64,000 nucleotides of DNA from Eustoma russellianum (GCA_036186865.1 AP025056.1:34305095-34369094), one strand, 5' to 3'; positions 43,777-54,942 are shown, counted from the stretch's first letter. Program-made: numbers and translations. Notes: a model not told the origin generated them from the letters alone.

Positions 43777-45049
43777 TGTTAGGTCCGAAATACACTCTAG
43801 AGGGGGGTGAATAGAGTGTTTGGCTCTTTTGCGGAATTTTCTCGTTTGTCTCAACTCAAAAAAGGATATTCAAAATCAGAGCAAGAATTGGAGATGAGAG
43901 ATAATGAATGAGTACACCGGATATAGAGTGGTTCGAATCGTAAATGATTCTACTCCACTACCACTTTGTTTCCAAAGTGGATTTTCAACAACTACTCTTC
44001 TTATTAATAAGAACAACCACAACAACACTTACACTAACACTTTAGTGTAAGCAACAACAACAGCAACTTGTTCCCTCAAGAACTTCTTACAGTGGGTTGA
44101 AGAAATATAGTAAGGTTCACACTTTTTCACAAGTCTAAGCACAAGCAAGAGATCAAATATTTATGGTTCCTCTTGTGCTTGACTCTCTTTCTCTCAATAT
44201 ACAATAATGAAGATCAAAGAAAAGCTAGACAAGCTTTAAACAAATTTACAAGTATGAGAGAAATATACAACAATGGAAAATGAAGCTAGATGATGTTGAA
44301 AGTATGTATTTGCTTCATCCAAGCCTTCTTTATTTATAGATGAAGTTCACCACGTTTTTTGAGGCTCTCCACCAAGTCTTCTTCTTCAAAAATGTCAAGA
44401 TAATGCCCAAATAGTCTCTAGCCACCCTATGGAGTGATTTGATCTTGGATAGCCACCCTAGAGAATCTTAGACATGTATACAATAGTCAAGGAAGCATGT
44501 AATCAGTTGAGTTAAAGTCCACAAGAAGTTTGAAGAAGATTGGAAAGAGAAAACCTTAAAAATCTGCCTTGGATTTTGTTCTAACGTTCAGAAAATTTGA
44601 ATTCTGGAGGACATCGATCGATCGAAGTCCCTGGAAGGGAGAGATCGATGTCCTCAGAAGATTGCAGAATTTTAAACTGCCAAACATCGATCGATCGATG
44701 TCAGGGCTGAAGTGACATCGATCGATCGATGTCACCTGGTTCAGAGATCGATGTATTCTGTTCAACATTGATCGATCGATGTCAGGGGCTGAAGTGACAT
44801 TGATCGATCGATGTCCTTGTGGTTGAGGGTTCGATGCTCTCAGATTGACATCGATCGATCGATGTCAGGGGCTGAAGTGACATCGATCGATCGATATCCC
44901 TAGCTTGAGAGATCGATGTCAACCAGTGAGTTCCAATCTCAACCATCTTTGGACATAATGTGTTTTGCCCATCTTGCATCAAATATCAATCACAAATTTA
45001 ACTCATTCAAAACATCTTTTCATTATGAAAACGTTTTTACAACTTAACA
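43777..45049 (-). repeat. 5' LTR of the Sirevirus-like element
   Basis: 1273 bp, same ends as the 3' LTR. It has the palindrome array at 44607-44918. Some palindromes differ from the 3' LTR by C-to-T or G-to-A at CpG (for example CATTGATCG at 44766 and 44799, GATATC at 44897), as expected from methylcytosine decay. TATA box at 44331-44339. Confidence 0.9.
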
Positions 45050-45835
45050 GCGTGTAGCCATCAAAAACCTGACCCTAGAGGAGGTCACTTATCAGGGTAA
45101 CAGTAAACTGAAGAAGGTGCCGCAGAATGTTTATCTGGCCGCTACTCAAGCATACAGAGCACTGAGGAAAGGAGATGCAGGTTTTCTTGTATGCATACTT
45201 GATGTCGAGTCCAAAGTACCTTCTTGACAACATTTCAGCAGTTCGAGAGTTTCTAGATGTCTTTCTAGATGACATGCCAGGGTAGCCACCAAATGGGGAG
45301 ATCGAGTTCGAAACTAACATCGTGCCTAGAGCAGAGCCAATTTCTAAAGCTCCATATCAGATACCTCTAGCAGAGTTAAAGGATCTGAAAGTACAATTTC
45401 CAGAGTTGATAGAGAAGAAGTTTATTCGCCTCAGTGTGTCATTGTGGGGAGCACCTGTACTGTTCGTGAAGAAAAAGGATGTCACCATGCAGGGATCTGA
45501 ATAAGATCACTATAAAAAAAATAAGTATCCCCTGCCTAGGATCGATGACCTATTCGACCAACTGAGAGTAAGCAATTTACTTTATTAATGATTCGTTAGT
45601 AGCATTGTTATCCCAAAAAAAAATGAACTGTACACTTATATCGATTGATCTCAAGAAGATCAAAGAAACAACGGAGTGGCCAAGATCGACGAATGTTACG
45701 GTGGTCAGAAGTTTTATGGGACTTGTAGGTTATTATCGGAAGTTTGTAGATTGATTCTCCAGAATAGCAGTTCCACTGACCAGGTTGACACAAAAGAAGA
45801 CAAAGCTTGAGTGCACACTACTGACTACAAAAAGA
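45050..45835 (+). pseudogene. Chromovirus A reverse transcriptase, internally deleted
   Basis: Resumes the frame left at 35158: AIKNLTLEEVTYQGNSKLKK, PQNVYLAATQAYRALRKGDA, then the RT start EPISKAPYQIPLAELKDLKV and KKFIRLSVSLWGAPVLFVKK. A stop comes at 45502 and the block KYPLPRIDDLFDQLR at about 45530. Here the normal text ends: 45570-45635 is unrelated AT-rich sequence starting GTAAGCAATT, followed by the far end of RT (ETTEWPRSTNVTVVRSFMGL, VGYYRKFVD). The catalytic IDD block and about 120 residues are missing. Confidence 0.8.
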
Positions 45836-46425
45836 GCTTCACTGAGATTAAGAAGAAGTTGAACTTAGCCCATGTCTTAGCGCAACCCATCTCTGCCGAA
45901 GGTTTAGATAAACGAATAAACGAATCTGCTTTTGTAAATTTATATGTTCGATACATGCGTTAACCCTTTCCTTGTAAGTTGCGTTATGATGCAGAAAGAT
46001 TGAGTAATTGCCTATGCGTCGAGACAGTTGAAGCCATACAAGCAGAATTATCCGACACATAACCTCGAGTTAGCTGTAGTGGTGTTTGCTTTAAAGATCT
46101 GGAGACATTATTTGTGTGGGAAAAGATGCATGGTGTACACTGATCACAAAAGTCTAAAGTATCTGTTCACCCAGAAAGAGTTGAATATGAGGCAACGCAG
46201 ATGGCTAGAGTTGATAAATGATTACGACCTCGTGATTCACTATCATCACGGTAAAGAAAAAAAGGTAGCAGATGCATTAATCAAAAAGTCTTGTCATGCG
46301 GGGCAGACACCTTTGGAGAGAGAGATGGCTGAGTTTGGGTTGGATATTGTTGAGTATACCGCTAATATTTTGGCTACGTTGGTGATTTCTCCTACCCTGA
46401 TCAACCGGATAAAAGATGCTTAAGA
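45836..46425 (+). pseudogene. Chromovirus A RNase H
   Basis: After a poorly matching stretch (45885-46005) the typical text starts: QLKPYKQNYPTHNLELAVVV, FALKIWRHYLCGKRCMVYTD (with the catalytic Asp of the YTDHKSLKY block), FTQKELNMRQRRWLELINDY and HHGKEKKVADAL. The early part with the first Asp is not recognisable. The frame ends at 46423. Confidence 0.8.
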
Positions 46426-47120
46426 TGCTGAATTGTCAATGATTGCCAAGAAAGTTAAGTAGGTTAGATTGATGATTTTTAGATTCAGAATGATAGCAAT
46501 CTTTGGTTCAGAGGCAGATTATGCATGCCTGACGATGATGAGCTTAAGAAAGAGATTCTGAAGGAGGCCCATAGTTCGCGACTGTCAATTCACCCGAGAG
46601 CCACTAAGATGTACAAGGATGTGAAGCAGAATTATTGGTGGAATGGGATGGCGTGCCAGATTGGCGAGTTTGTTAAGTGGTGTCTGGTATGTCACCAGGT
46701 GAAAGCAGAACATCAACAACCCGTCTGTTTATTACAGCCCTTAGAGATTCCCAAGTGGAAGCGGGAGCATATCACTATGGATTTCATCAGCGGACTACCT
46801 AAGACTTGGAGCAAAAACAACACTATTTGGGTGATTGTGGATAGACTCACTAAATCGTCTCTCTTCTTACCTATGTCTATTCAGGCGTCGATGGAGAAGT
46901 TGGTGCATATGTATGTGGATGATATAATGAGTTTTCATGGAGTACCGGTGAGTATTGTTTGTGATCAAGATCTGCACTTCACTTCGTGATTCTGGACAGC
47001 GTATCAGCATGCTATTAGGACTGAGATCTGGATGAGTAAAGCATTTCACCCGCAGACGGATGGGCAACCTGAGAGGACCATATAAACGCTCGACGATATG
47101 TTGTGTGCATGTGTATTGGA
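46426..47120 (+). pseudogene. Chromovirus A integrase, cut off by element B
   Basis: Begins with the connecting text, then the zinc domain: EAHSSRLSIHPRATKMYKDV with the His pair and WCLVCHQVKAEHQQP with the Cys pair. The core has HITMDFISGLPKTWSKNN with the first Asp, IVCDQDLHFTS with the second Asp, a TGA at 46987-46989, and the Glu in GQPERTI, followed by a TAA. The text stops at CACVLD (47115), five or six bases before the LTR of B. The remaining integrase and chromodomain of A are not found in the window. Confidence 0.85.
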
Positions 47121-50100
47121 TGTAGCGCCCCGCCCGAGACTAGGGTCTTTGCATGACACACCTGCCGTACTCTGCTACGAGAAGTACAAGGCGTAGATAT
47201 CATCTATATGTGTATCGTCATAAACATGTATCGAATAGCGAAAGCGTCATAACATAGAGAGAAATAAAACATCAACATAGGTACGAACTACTACATCCGA
47301 ATATCATAAGTATAGAGCTAAAATTTCCAAAATACAAAAGCTGATACAGCGGTCTACTAGGCAGCTCTCTGAACTAATTCTCTAGGCCCATCCTCTATAA
47401 ATTCCTGCTCGGGGTCCTGTGGGTCTGCATGGTAAAATAAAAGGGTGAGCGATAATGAATCGCTAAACAAGTATTTCCCCTTAGAATTGTTAAGTGGATC
47501 ATACATGGGGACCGGGATAGTGGAAATAATACAGTAATCACAAAACAGATATCATATGAATTACATGTACGAAAGTAATACTCAATGCAATTAACATAAA
47601 TAAACGGTACAGTAAATCAGACAATTAAATTCTTTCATCAGCTTTACTTGGGACTTAGCTAACTTTCATATAGTCTGTATCATTCTTGATTACAATCTTT
47701 TAAGTTCGGTTTCATGTGCTTGCTTGAACTTCATACATGGGTAACATACAGAAGTAATCATGACTTAAGGGTACTAGGAGCTCGTGGGACATGTTCGTGA
47801 TGCATGCATTTTTAAACTTTCAAAAAAAAACATATCAATTCATACATTCATAAAGATGACAGAACATGAATTGGCTATGGCACTTTGCATAACATAAGAA
47901 TAGTACCCACGACATGCTGAATGATTCCCCGAGTATCCTTCAGTACCGTCTATGAATCCCAATGGTCCAACCACGATGTTACATCATACGTACCTAGGAC
48001 TAATGATATCGCGTTATAACTGAGATCTGAGTCCCGGACGCGGTGTTACAGTCAATCATAATGTCTTTTGCCCCTGATATGCTCCCCTAGGACCATCAGG
48101 AGCTCTCCATACAGAACATTGTAGACGTAACAGAAAGACAGAGATCCCTTGTCCCAGACAAGGTGTTACTCTCAGCCAACAGAACATGCATATACAGAAA
48201 GGCAGAGATCCCTTATCCCCGATAAGGTGTTACACTCAGCCAACAGAGACATGCATAAGTCGTATGGAATCACTCACCTCGCGGTACGATTCTTTAACCT
48301 TAAAATCCTTTAAAACATCTTATACAAAGTCCTTTCGTAAATGTGATCGTAAATGAAACTTCTTTTCTTTGAAAATCATGTGACATATGCATAAACGAAT
48401 GCTCGGTATTTGGACTGGTTCCAAGGTCTTATATCAACTCATCTCCTAAATTCCTTACTTACTTAATCGTTATATCGTGTGTGGGTGTAAAATGACGGTT
48501 TTGCTCTTTTTGTCCTTAGTGGTGCCTTTGGTTTTTGGAGATCAAAACAGCCTTTTTTTGGTATTTTGGTCATTAAACCTTATTTCCTTATTATGTTCAA
48601 TACTTAGTTACATTTAAAAACCTTCAAAACAACCTACTTGTCATAATTATTGAATTTGAAAATTACCAATTAGCCCTTATAGGGTGGTCTCGGCCAAATG
48701 GTCCAAAATATCCCATCTTTAGTGATTCATCTTTTCCCAATCTATTAACTTGTTCATTCCTTGATTTACCACATATAACATGTAGTTTTATGCATATATT
48801 TACATATATGTACTCATCTAAATATACATCATCACATAGGTACCAAATGGGCCTCACTAACAAGAGTCAAGCCGCACATCAACCTTGATTTTTCCAACTT
48901 GTTACACACATGCAAGATGTAACAATCATAACATTCATTTGTACTCTAAGCTACCATGAATATATGTTATGATGATGCATAAATTTCATGGTCTTAACAT
49001 ATTAATCTTGAAATAAAGTCACATCCCATAATCATGGTCATAAGAACCATAGGTATAAGGATGATCATGTTATTAGCAACATGCAAGTACATAAGAGAAC
49101 AACACCCATGCAAATACACCTCCTTAGACTATGATCATGAAAGTACACATCACGATAATGGCGATGAATTCATGGTCTTTGATGGAGGCTCAAACAGCCC
49201 CATCTTAGAAGGATAACGGCGTAGTTGTAGTGATGATCATCAAAGATGGTAACTTTTATGACATGCATTATAGTATAGGTTATATTGCATCATAAACATA
49301 CTATATCATGGCCATAATCATGCAAATACACTCTCATATTGGAAAACAAAAGAGATGATGGTCATCCAACATGCACATATGAAGATGATATTTAATGAGG
49401 TCTTTAGTGCACTTTTCAAGAATGGGTACTCATGTGACTACATTTTACATAGAAGATGATGCATACATGTTTGCTCTTCATTTCATAGGACGTGCACGTC
49501 CTCAAGGGGGCTGTCCATGCTAGGATTTTACCATGCATGTCCTATTTAGATATCATCCTAACAATATTCATGAACTATACAAGAATAACACACATGCATA
49601 TATAGTTTAAGCATGTAAGTACACTTTTTATAACTTGATGATAAGAGCTTCATTTTAACATATGCATGCATGATCTATCCTTTGATATGAACACAGGAGA
49701 CTCATTTTTAAACATTCTAGAAGAACCTAAAAAGAATACTTACCTTTTCTCTTGATCCTTACACATAAGAAGGAAAAGATTGCTTCTTTCCTTCACCTTG
49801 GCGACTCACGGCCCTAAGGGCCAAAATGGAAAGAAAACGAGTTAGTTTTTGAGGTGTGGGAACTAAGAAGGAGCTAAGATGAATTCTTAAGAGAACTTAC
49901 CCTTGAATACCTTGAAGATCCGTACTTGGTTGGCTAAAAACAATTCCTTCTGCCTCCTTCGAGGTGCTCACGGTGAAGGCCCTAAATGAAGGGGTGTGAT
50001 GAACTCTTTGTAAAAGGATTGGTGGTAAGAGAAAAGTGTATCAAGGAAAGGGAGATTCTTACCTTTGAATTGAAGCTTGAGAATTGTTTTGAAGATGGAA

Positions 50101-50739
50101 GATTTTTCTTCCTTCCTTGGATGTGCCTGCGTATGAAGGGTGCAAAGTGAGGGTGGAAGAATTCTTTTTAGAGAGAGATAGGGAGGTGTGTGGGGAGAAT
50201 TTGATGAGAGAGAGTGAGGTGAGTGAAAATGGAATGGAATGAAGCGAAGTTTGTGAAGGAGGTTTATTTTTATGTCTTCCATCCATGCTTGGCCGAAATT
50301 CTTGTATAGTGGGGTGGATGATTGGTTTCCTTGGTTGAAGAAGTGAGTGGAGGGAAAAGTTTTGTGCATGAAACCTTAGTGGGTGGAAGTCTTTCTCGTG
50401 TAAGAACTTGTAATGATGAGGGGAAAATTTAAAAGGAAGAAACTGAAGAAATTTGGGGGAATAATATGGGGGTGGCCAGATCGGGTAGGGTGTAAGTGGG
50501 CGTTGAATTTCCCATCTTAGCCTTGCTTTATTTCGTTTAAGTGTAGTTTCATTTTCCTTTATTTAATTCCTAAATAAAACTTTTACTAATTCTTTTATTT
50601 ATAATTAATTAGTCTATACTCATTAGGTTAATTTAGTAGTTATAAAATTTATTTAAGATAACATTTACAAACCTTATACTATGTTACGGCATCACAACAA
50701 AGTTTATTCTGAGCACGTAACGGGAGTCGGGGTGTAACA
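47121..50739 (-). repeat. 3' LTR of chromovirus B (3.6 kb)
   Basis: Minus-strand ends TGTTACACCCCGACTCCC and GGGGCGCTACA, the same as the LTR of A. It is flanked on the right by a purine tract (TATAGGGGGAA) after the chromodomain. It contains two CCTTGTC/CCTTATC hairpins (48147-48163, 48211-48227) in a 64-bp tandem pair and three donor-like modules at 49742, 49899 and 50061. Open frames such as 49968-50369 are repeated in C (55905-56306) but carry no known domain. Confidence 0.85.
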
Positions 50740-51261
50740 TTCCCCCTATAAAAAGTTTCGGCCTCGAAACTTACTTACCTCAGTCGAAGTGCTGAGGGTA
50801 TTGCTCTCTCATCTGCCGCCCTGGTTCCCAAGTGTCTTCCCGTTCGGTGTGATTACACCACTGAACCTTAACGAACGGAATTGAGTTACTTCACAGCACT
50901 TGTTCCTTTCGGTCTAGAATACACACCGGCACCTCATCATAAGAAGCATCACCCCGAATCTCCATCTGTTGATGCTCCAATACATGACTAAAGTCACGTA
51001 TGTATCTTTGCAGCTGCGACACGTGGAACACATCATACATATGTGACAATGAAGGCAGTAATGCTAACCAATACGCTACTGATCCAATCCTTTCTAAGAT
51101 TTCATATGGCCCGATGAAACGAGGTTTCAGCTTCCCTCTAACACCACAGCGCTTAACCCCTTTTATCAGTGAGATCTTCAAATATACCTTCTCGCCAACC
51201 CCGAACTCAATTGGTCGATGTTTTGAGTTTGTCCAGCTCTTACTGCGGTCCTGGGCTATCT
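50740..51261 (-). pseudogene. Chromovirus B integrase C-terminus and chromodomain
   Basis: MKISLIKGVKRCGVRGKLKP, FIGPYEILERIGSVAYWLAL and MYDVFHVSQLQRY are the standard end of chromovirus integrase. After a TAA at about 50890 the chromodomain continues: IPFVKVQWCNHTEREDTWEP and GRQMREQYPQHF. The aromatic residues and W..EP core of a chromodomain are visible. Such domains steer insertion to marked chromatin. A TAG between CILDRKEQVL and this part breaks it. Confidence 0.8.
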
Positions 51262-52062
51262 TCAGCCTCTCATTATTATCCAGACCTTATCCTTAGTCTG
51301 CTCAACCAATTCTAGCCATGTGACCGCTTTCTCACCTAATTCATCCCAATATAGTGGTAACAGGAACTTCCGCCCATACAATGCTTCAAAAGTTTCCATT
51401 CCAATTGAGCTGTGATAGCTATTGTTATACGAAAACTCTATCAGCTTCACGGATCTATCCCAGCTACCACGAAAATCCAATACAAAAGCACGTAACATGT
51501 CTTCTAGCATCTGTATTGTCCTCTCAGTCTGCTCATCGGTCTGTGGACGGAATGTGGTACTCATTTCAATTTCCGTACCCGTAGCGCGCTAAAATGCGGT
51601 CCAGCATCTGGAGGTGAAACGCATATCTCTATCGCAAATTATACTCACTGGGACCCCATGGAAACTCACGATGTCATCCATATATATCTTTACTAGCTTC
51701 TCCATCAATGCCTGGATCGACATGGGTAAGAAATGTGTTGATTTAGTAAGTCTGTCCACAATTACCCATATTGTGTCGCTGCCGCCTCGAGTCCTTGGAA
51801 GTACCTTGACAAAATCCATAGTGATATGTTCCCATTGAATTTCCAATGGTTGTAGAAGTCCAGCAGGTCTCTGGTGCTCCGCCTTCACTTGCTGGCATAT
51901 TAGACACTCCTCCATATATTCAATGATTTGACGATTCATTCCATTCCACCAGTAACGATGTCTCAAATCCTGATATATTTTAGTGGCTCTGAGGTGTATC
52001 GACAGTTGTGAAATATGAGCTTCCTCCAGAATTTCTTTTTGGATCTCGTCATTATTGGGCAC
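51262..52062 (-). pseudogene. Chromovirus B integrase
   Basis: Zinc domain EEAHISQLSIHLRATKIYQD (His pair) and ECLICQQVKAEHQRP (Cys pair). Core: HITMDFVKVLPRTRGGSDTI, WVIVDRLTKSTHFLPM, second Asp in IICDRDMRFTS. A stop at 51589 follows, then the Glu block TDEQTERTIQMLEDMLRAFV and VKLIEFSYNNSYHSSIGMET in another frame (51262-51564). One short frame break therefore divides the catalytic core. Confidence 0.85.
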
Positions 52063-52666
52063 ACATGGTCGATTCTGGAACCATAAACTACCGTCACTGC
52101 GTAACTAAAACTCATCTGCTGGCGCTTGCCCAACTTTGTCATCAATTCTTGACAATTTAGCATCCCTTTGTTGAGCATCCTTTAATCGGTCAACCAATGT
52201 TGGCGAAATCACTAATGTTGCCAGGGTATTGGCGATAGACTCGACTTCATCCAATTCAAACTCAGCCATTTCTCGTTCTAGATGTGATTGTCTCGCATGG
52301 CTGAATTTTTGGCTCAGCGCTCTGCCACTTTATTAGCTTTACCTGGATGATAATGAATAGCCACATCATAATCCTTAATCAGTTCCAGCCACCGGCGCTG
52401 CCTCATATTTAGTTCTTTTTGGGTGAATAGGTATTTCCAACTCTTATGATCAGTATACACTTCCCACCGTTCCCTAGACAAGTAGTGCCTCTAGATTTTC
52501 AGTGCAAATACTAAAGCAGCCAACTCCAGATCATGCACCGGGTAATTCTACTCATACCACTTGAGCTGCCTGGATGCGCAGGCTATTGATCTTTCTGCAT
52601 CAGTATGCAAACTAAGCCATTCCTGGATGCATCAATGTAGACTATATTACTCTCTCCAGCAACAGG
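52063..52666 (-). pseudogene. Chromovirus B RNase H
   Basis: In changing frames the minus strand shows VFALKI, EVYTDHKSWKYLFTQKELN, MRQRRWLELIKDYDVAIHYH and PGKANKVAE, the same blocks as in A at 46010-46290. Several stops are present. The connecting region to integrase (52063-52250) is degenerate. Confidence 0.75.
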
Positions 52667-53767
52667 CTAAGCCAACACTAGAGCCGATGTCAACCTCTGC
52701 TTAAGCTTGGTGAAGATTCTTTCACAATCAGCAATACATACGAACTTCGTCTTTTTCTGTGTCAATTTGGTCAGTGGTACTACTATCTTGGAGAATCCCT
52801 TGACGAATTTATGGTAATAGCCTGCTAGCCCCGTAAAACTTCGAATCTCGGTGACGTTCGTGGGTCGAGGCCATGCTGTAATTGCCTCTATTTTCCTAGG
52901 GTCCACTGATATGCCGGCCTCCGAAATAACATGTCTCAAGAAAGAGACGCTTTGTAACCAAAACTCGCATTTGCTGAACTTGGCGTACAACTGCTTTTCT
53001 TGTAATATGCTCAGAACAGTTCGCAAGTGCTCGGCGTGAGTATCTTCGTCTAATGAATAAACCAGGATGTCATCGATAAAGACCACCACAAATTTATCCA
53101 GTTGCTCATGGAACATGTTATTCATAAGATCCATGAACGCTGCTGGGGCATTACTTAACCTGAATGGCATCACCAGGAATTCATAATGGCCATAGCGGGT
53201 TCGGAAAGCAGCCTTTGGTACATTCTCGGCCTTGATTTTAAACTGGTGATAACCAGAGTGAAGATCGATCTTGCTAAATATAGTGGCTCCTCTCAATTGT
53301 TCGAATAGGTCATCGGTATGCGGCAAGGGGTACTTGTTCTTAATGGTAATCATGTTTAACTCCCTGTAGTCTATACATAACCACATGTTGCCGTCTTTCT
53401 TCTTCAAAAACAACATTGGTGCTCCCCATGGTGACACACTAGGACGGATAAACTTTTTATCAATTAGCTCCTGTAGCTGTACCTTCAGTTCCTTTAACTC
53501 TGTTGGAGCCATTCTATACGGAGCTTTAGAAATTGGTTCTGCTCCAGGCACCACATTAATCTCGAACTCAATATCTCGATCCGGTTGTAAGCCTGGGAAA
53601 TCATCTAGAAACACCTTTGGAAACTCTCGAACTACTGGAATATTTTCAAGTGTCGGCACCTCGGACTCTGTTCCCAGAACGTATACTAAGAACCCTATAT
53701 GTCCTTTCCTCAATGCCCGGAAGGCCTGTACGGCTGTCAAATACACATTTCGCGGAACCTTCCTCAT
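52667..53767 (-). CDS. Chromovirus B reverse transcriptase (open, 366 codons)
   Basis: Open from the protease-RT linker (VPRNVYLTAVQAFRALRKGH) through the RT. Blocks: GAEPISKAPYRMAPTELKEL, FIRPSVSPWGAPMLFLKKKD, LCIDYRELNMITIKNKYPLP, IFSKIDLHSGYHQFKI with the first catalytic Asp, FRTRYGHYEFLVMPF, and VVVFIDDILVYSLDEDTHAE with the catalytic Asp pair (FIDD). It ends GLAGYYHKFVKGFSKIVVPL and stops at 52667, before RNase H. The start ATG is internal to what would be a polyprotein, so this is a surviving open piece and not a separate gene. Confidence 0.85.
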   Translation of the reverse strand: MRKVPRNVYLTAVQAFRALRKGHIGFLVYVLGTESEVPTLENIPVVREFPKVFLDDFPGLQPDRDIEFEINVVPGAEPISKAPYRMAPTELKELKVQLQELIDKKFIRPSVSPWGAPMLFLKKKDGNMWLCIDYRELNMITIKNKYPLPHTDDLFEQLRGATIFSKIDLHSGYHQFKIKAENVPKAAFRTRYGHYEFLVMPFRLSNAPAAFMDLMNNMFHEQLDKFVVVFIDDILVYSLDEDTHAEHLRTVLSILQEKQLYAKFSKCEFWLQSVSFLRHVISEAGISVDPRKIEAITAWPRPTNVTEIRSFTGLAGYYHKFVKGFSKIVVPLTKLTQKKTKFVCIADCERIFTKLKQRLTSALVLA

Positions 53768-54290
53768 CTTACTGTTACCTTAATAGGTAACCTCCTCTTA
53801 TCTTAGGTTTCGTGTCACTACTTGTTTCCTTCGACAATCTATCTGAACATGGTTATGAAACAACCAGTCCATACACAGAATCACATCGAAATCTCCCATC
53901 TGTATCGGGATCATTGTTGCCTCAAAGTGCTGACCCTCCATTTCAATTCCACAATTCTTATACAGATGGTGAGATGTAATAATCTCATCTCCAGCTTCCT
54001 AAACCCTATAGGGGGTCTCCAACCAAATCATGCAGCTACTCAGATTCCTTGTGAACCTTTTTGATATAAAAGAGTGGCTTGCACCACTGTCAAACAGCAC
54101 ATTCGCTGGCATATTATTTACTAATATCGCACCTGGATCGACTCAAATACAAGTATAAAGTTTCTATATTAACACATCACATCCCAACATAGATTTCCAA
54201 CACATATACGTAACACGTTCTAGCAACCAGCATACAATATTAATCATGTTAAAATGACTCAACGGACGATACCTGTCCAAACATCAGGTG
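53768..54290 (-). pseudogene. Chromovirus B protease
   Basis: Minus strand: NNMPANVLFDSGASHSFISK with an intact DSGA active site (54060-54120), then RFTRNLSSCMIWLETPYRV, a stop, MEGQHFEATMIPIQMGDFDV and CMDWLFHNHVQIDCRRKQVV. Stops near 54000 and 53805 break the frame. Confidence 0.8.
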
Positions 54291-54937
54291 TCTCCTCCAC
54301 CTCAGCATCTGTCATGATATAGACTCAAGCGTTAGCACGGGGACATCCTCCGTACTACTGCTTTTGTCTTTCTAGGCAATCCCTAACTATATGTCATATC
54401 CTGCCACATCCAAAACACGCTCCGCTCTCCTTGCGACACTCACCGGGATGATTCTTCTGACATATCGGGCACTTAGGAAAAGCTGGCTGGGACTGATTCT
54501 GTTGTTGCTGGGGTGGAAACTGTCTATGCCCTTTCTACCGGTGCTGAGGCTGCGATCGCCCACCTGATCTCTTCTGGAAATTCGTCGGCTGCTCAGACAA
54601 CCCATCTTAACTGCTTGAGGCCTCTTGTCTCCGGGTAGTGTCCTATTCTACCCAGTAGCAAGCATCCAACAACTGACCTAAGTTACCTAGACTCGCATTA
54701 ACAATCCAGATCATGATCCTCAAACTTAATCCTCGTTCAAACTTAATCATCTTGAGTCTTTCGTCCGCCATAATGGATGGAACATACAGACCCATTACCG
54801 TACATTGGTTTGCATACTCTGAGACAGTCATACCTGCATGCAGTTTTTCGTTAATCATTGTTGGGGAGTGTAATGGTCCTATGCGGTAATTCGGTCATTA
54901 AAGTCTGTATTCGTCATACCTGCCTCCTATCTCAGAG
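54291..54937 (-). pseudogene. Chromovirus B gag, 5' part missing
   Basis: The segment 54643-54858 reads MINEKLHAGMTVSEYANQCT, MADERLKMIKFERGLSLRIM and NASLGNLGQLLDACYWVE, matching the late gag of E1. The zinc knuckle follows near 54390-54420 as ACFGCGRI-stop-HIVRDC, the Gly before His being a TGA. Upstream text (GMTNTDFNDRITA) breaks off at 54937 where LTR C sequence starts. Confidence 0.8.
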
Positions 54938-54942
54938 AATCC

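Larger units (their letters stand above)
35159..45049 (-). mobile_element. Sirevirus-like Ty1/copia element with env-like ORF (9.9 kb)
   Basis: Minus-strand order: LTR, PBS, gag with two zinc knuckles, protease, integrase, RT, RNase H, internal promoter-like region, env-like ORF, several polypurine tracts, LTR. Flanks are GCATG (35154-35158) and GCGTG (45050-45054), a 5-bp target duplication with one transition at a CpG. The LTRs look nearly identical by eye except one ~85-bp difference. A few frame lesions lie in gag and integrase; RT, RNase H and the third ORF are open. Probably the youngest large insertion here. Confidence 0.9.
17316..47120 (+). mobile_element. Chromovirus A (Ty3/gypsy), split by three nested insertions and truncated in integrase
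   Basis: The plus-strand order is LTR (17316-19996 and 26071-27399), PBS, leader, late gag and protease (34453-35158), RT/RNase H/integrase (45050-47120). The pieces are separated by an L1-type LINE, a gag-only gypsy element and a Sirevirus-like element. The protease tail before 35158 and the text after 45049 read as one uninterrupted reading frame, which supports the reconstruction. RT is internally deleted, and integrase stops where the LTR of element B begins. Confidence 0.85.
47121..54937 (-). mobile_element. Chromovirus B (Ty3/gypsy), lacking its 5' end
   Basis: Minus-strand order gag, protease, RT, RNase H, integrase with chromodomain, PPT, LTR. RT is open, but other domains carry stops. 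The 5' LTR, PBS, leader and early gag are absent; at about 54937 the sequence switches to the interior of another LTR (C). The chromodomain places it in the chromovirus group, Tekay/Del-like from the long LTR and end sequences. Confidence 0.85.

Noticed and set aside
49968..50369. 133-codon open frame conserved at 55905-56306
   Set aside because: Conservation is explained by both being copies of one LTR; no domain, and the frame overlaps the donor-like modules.
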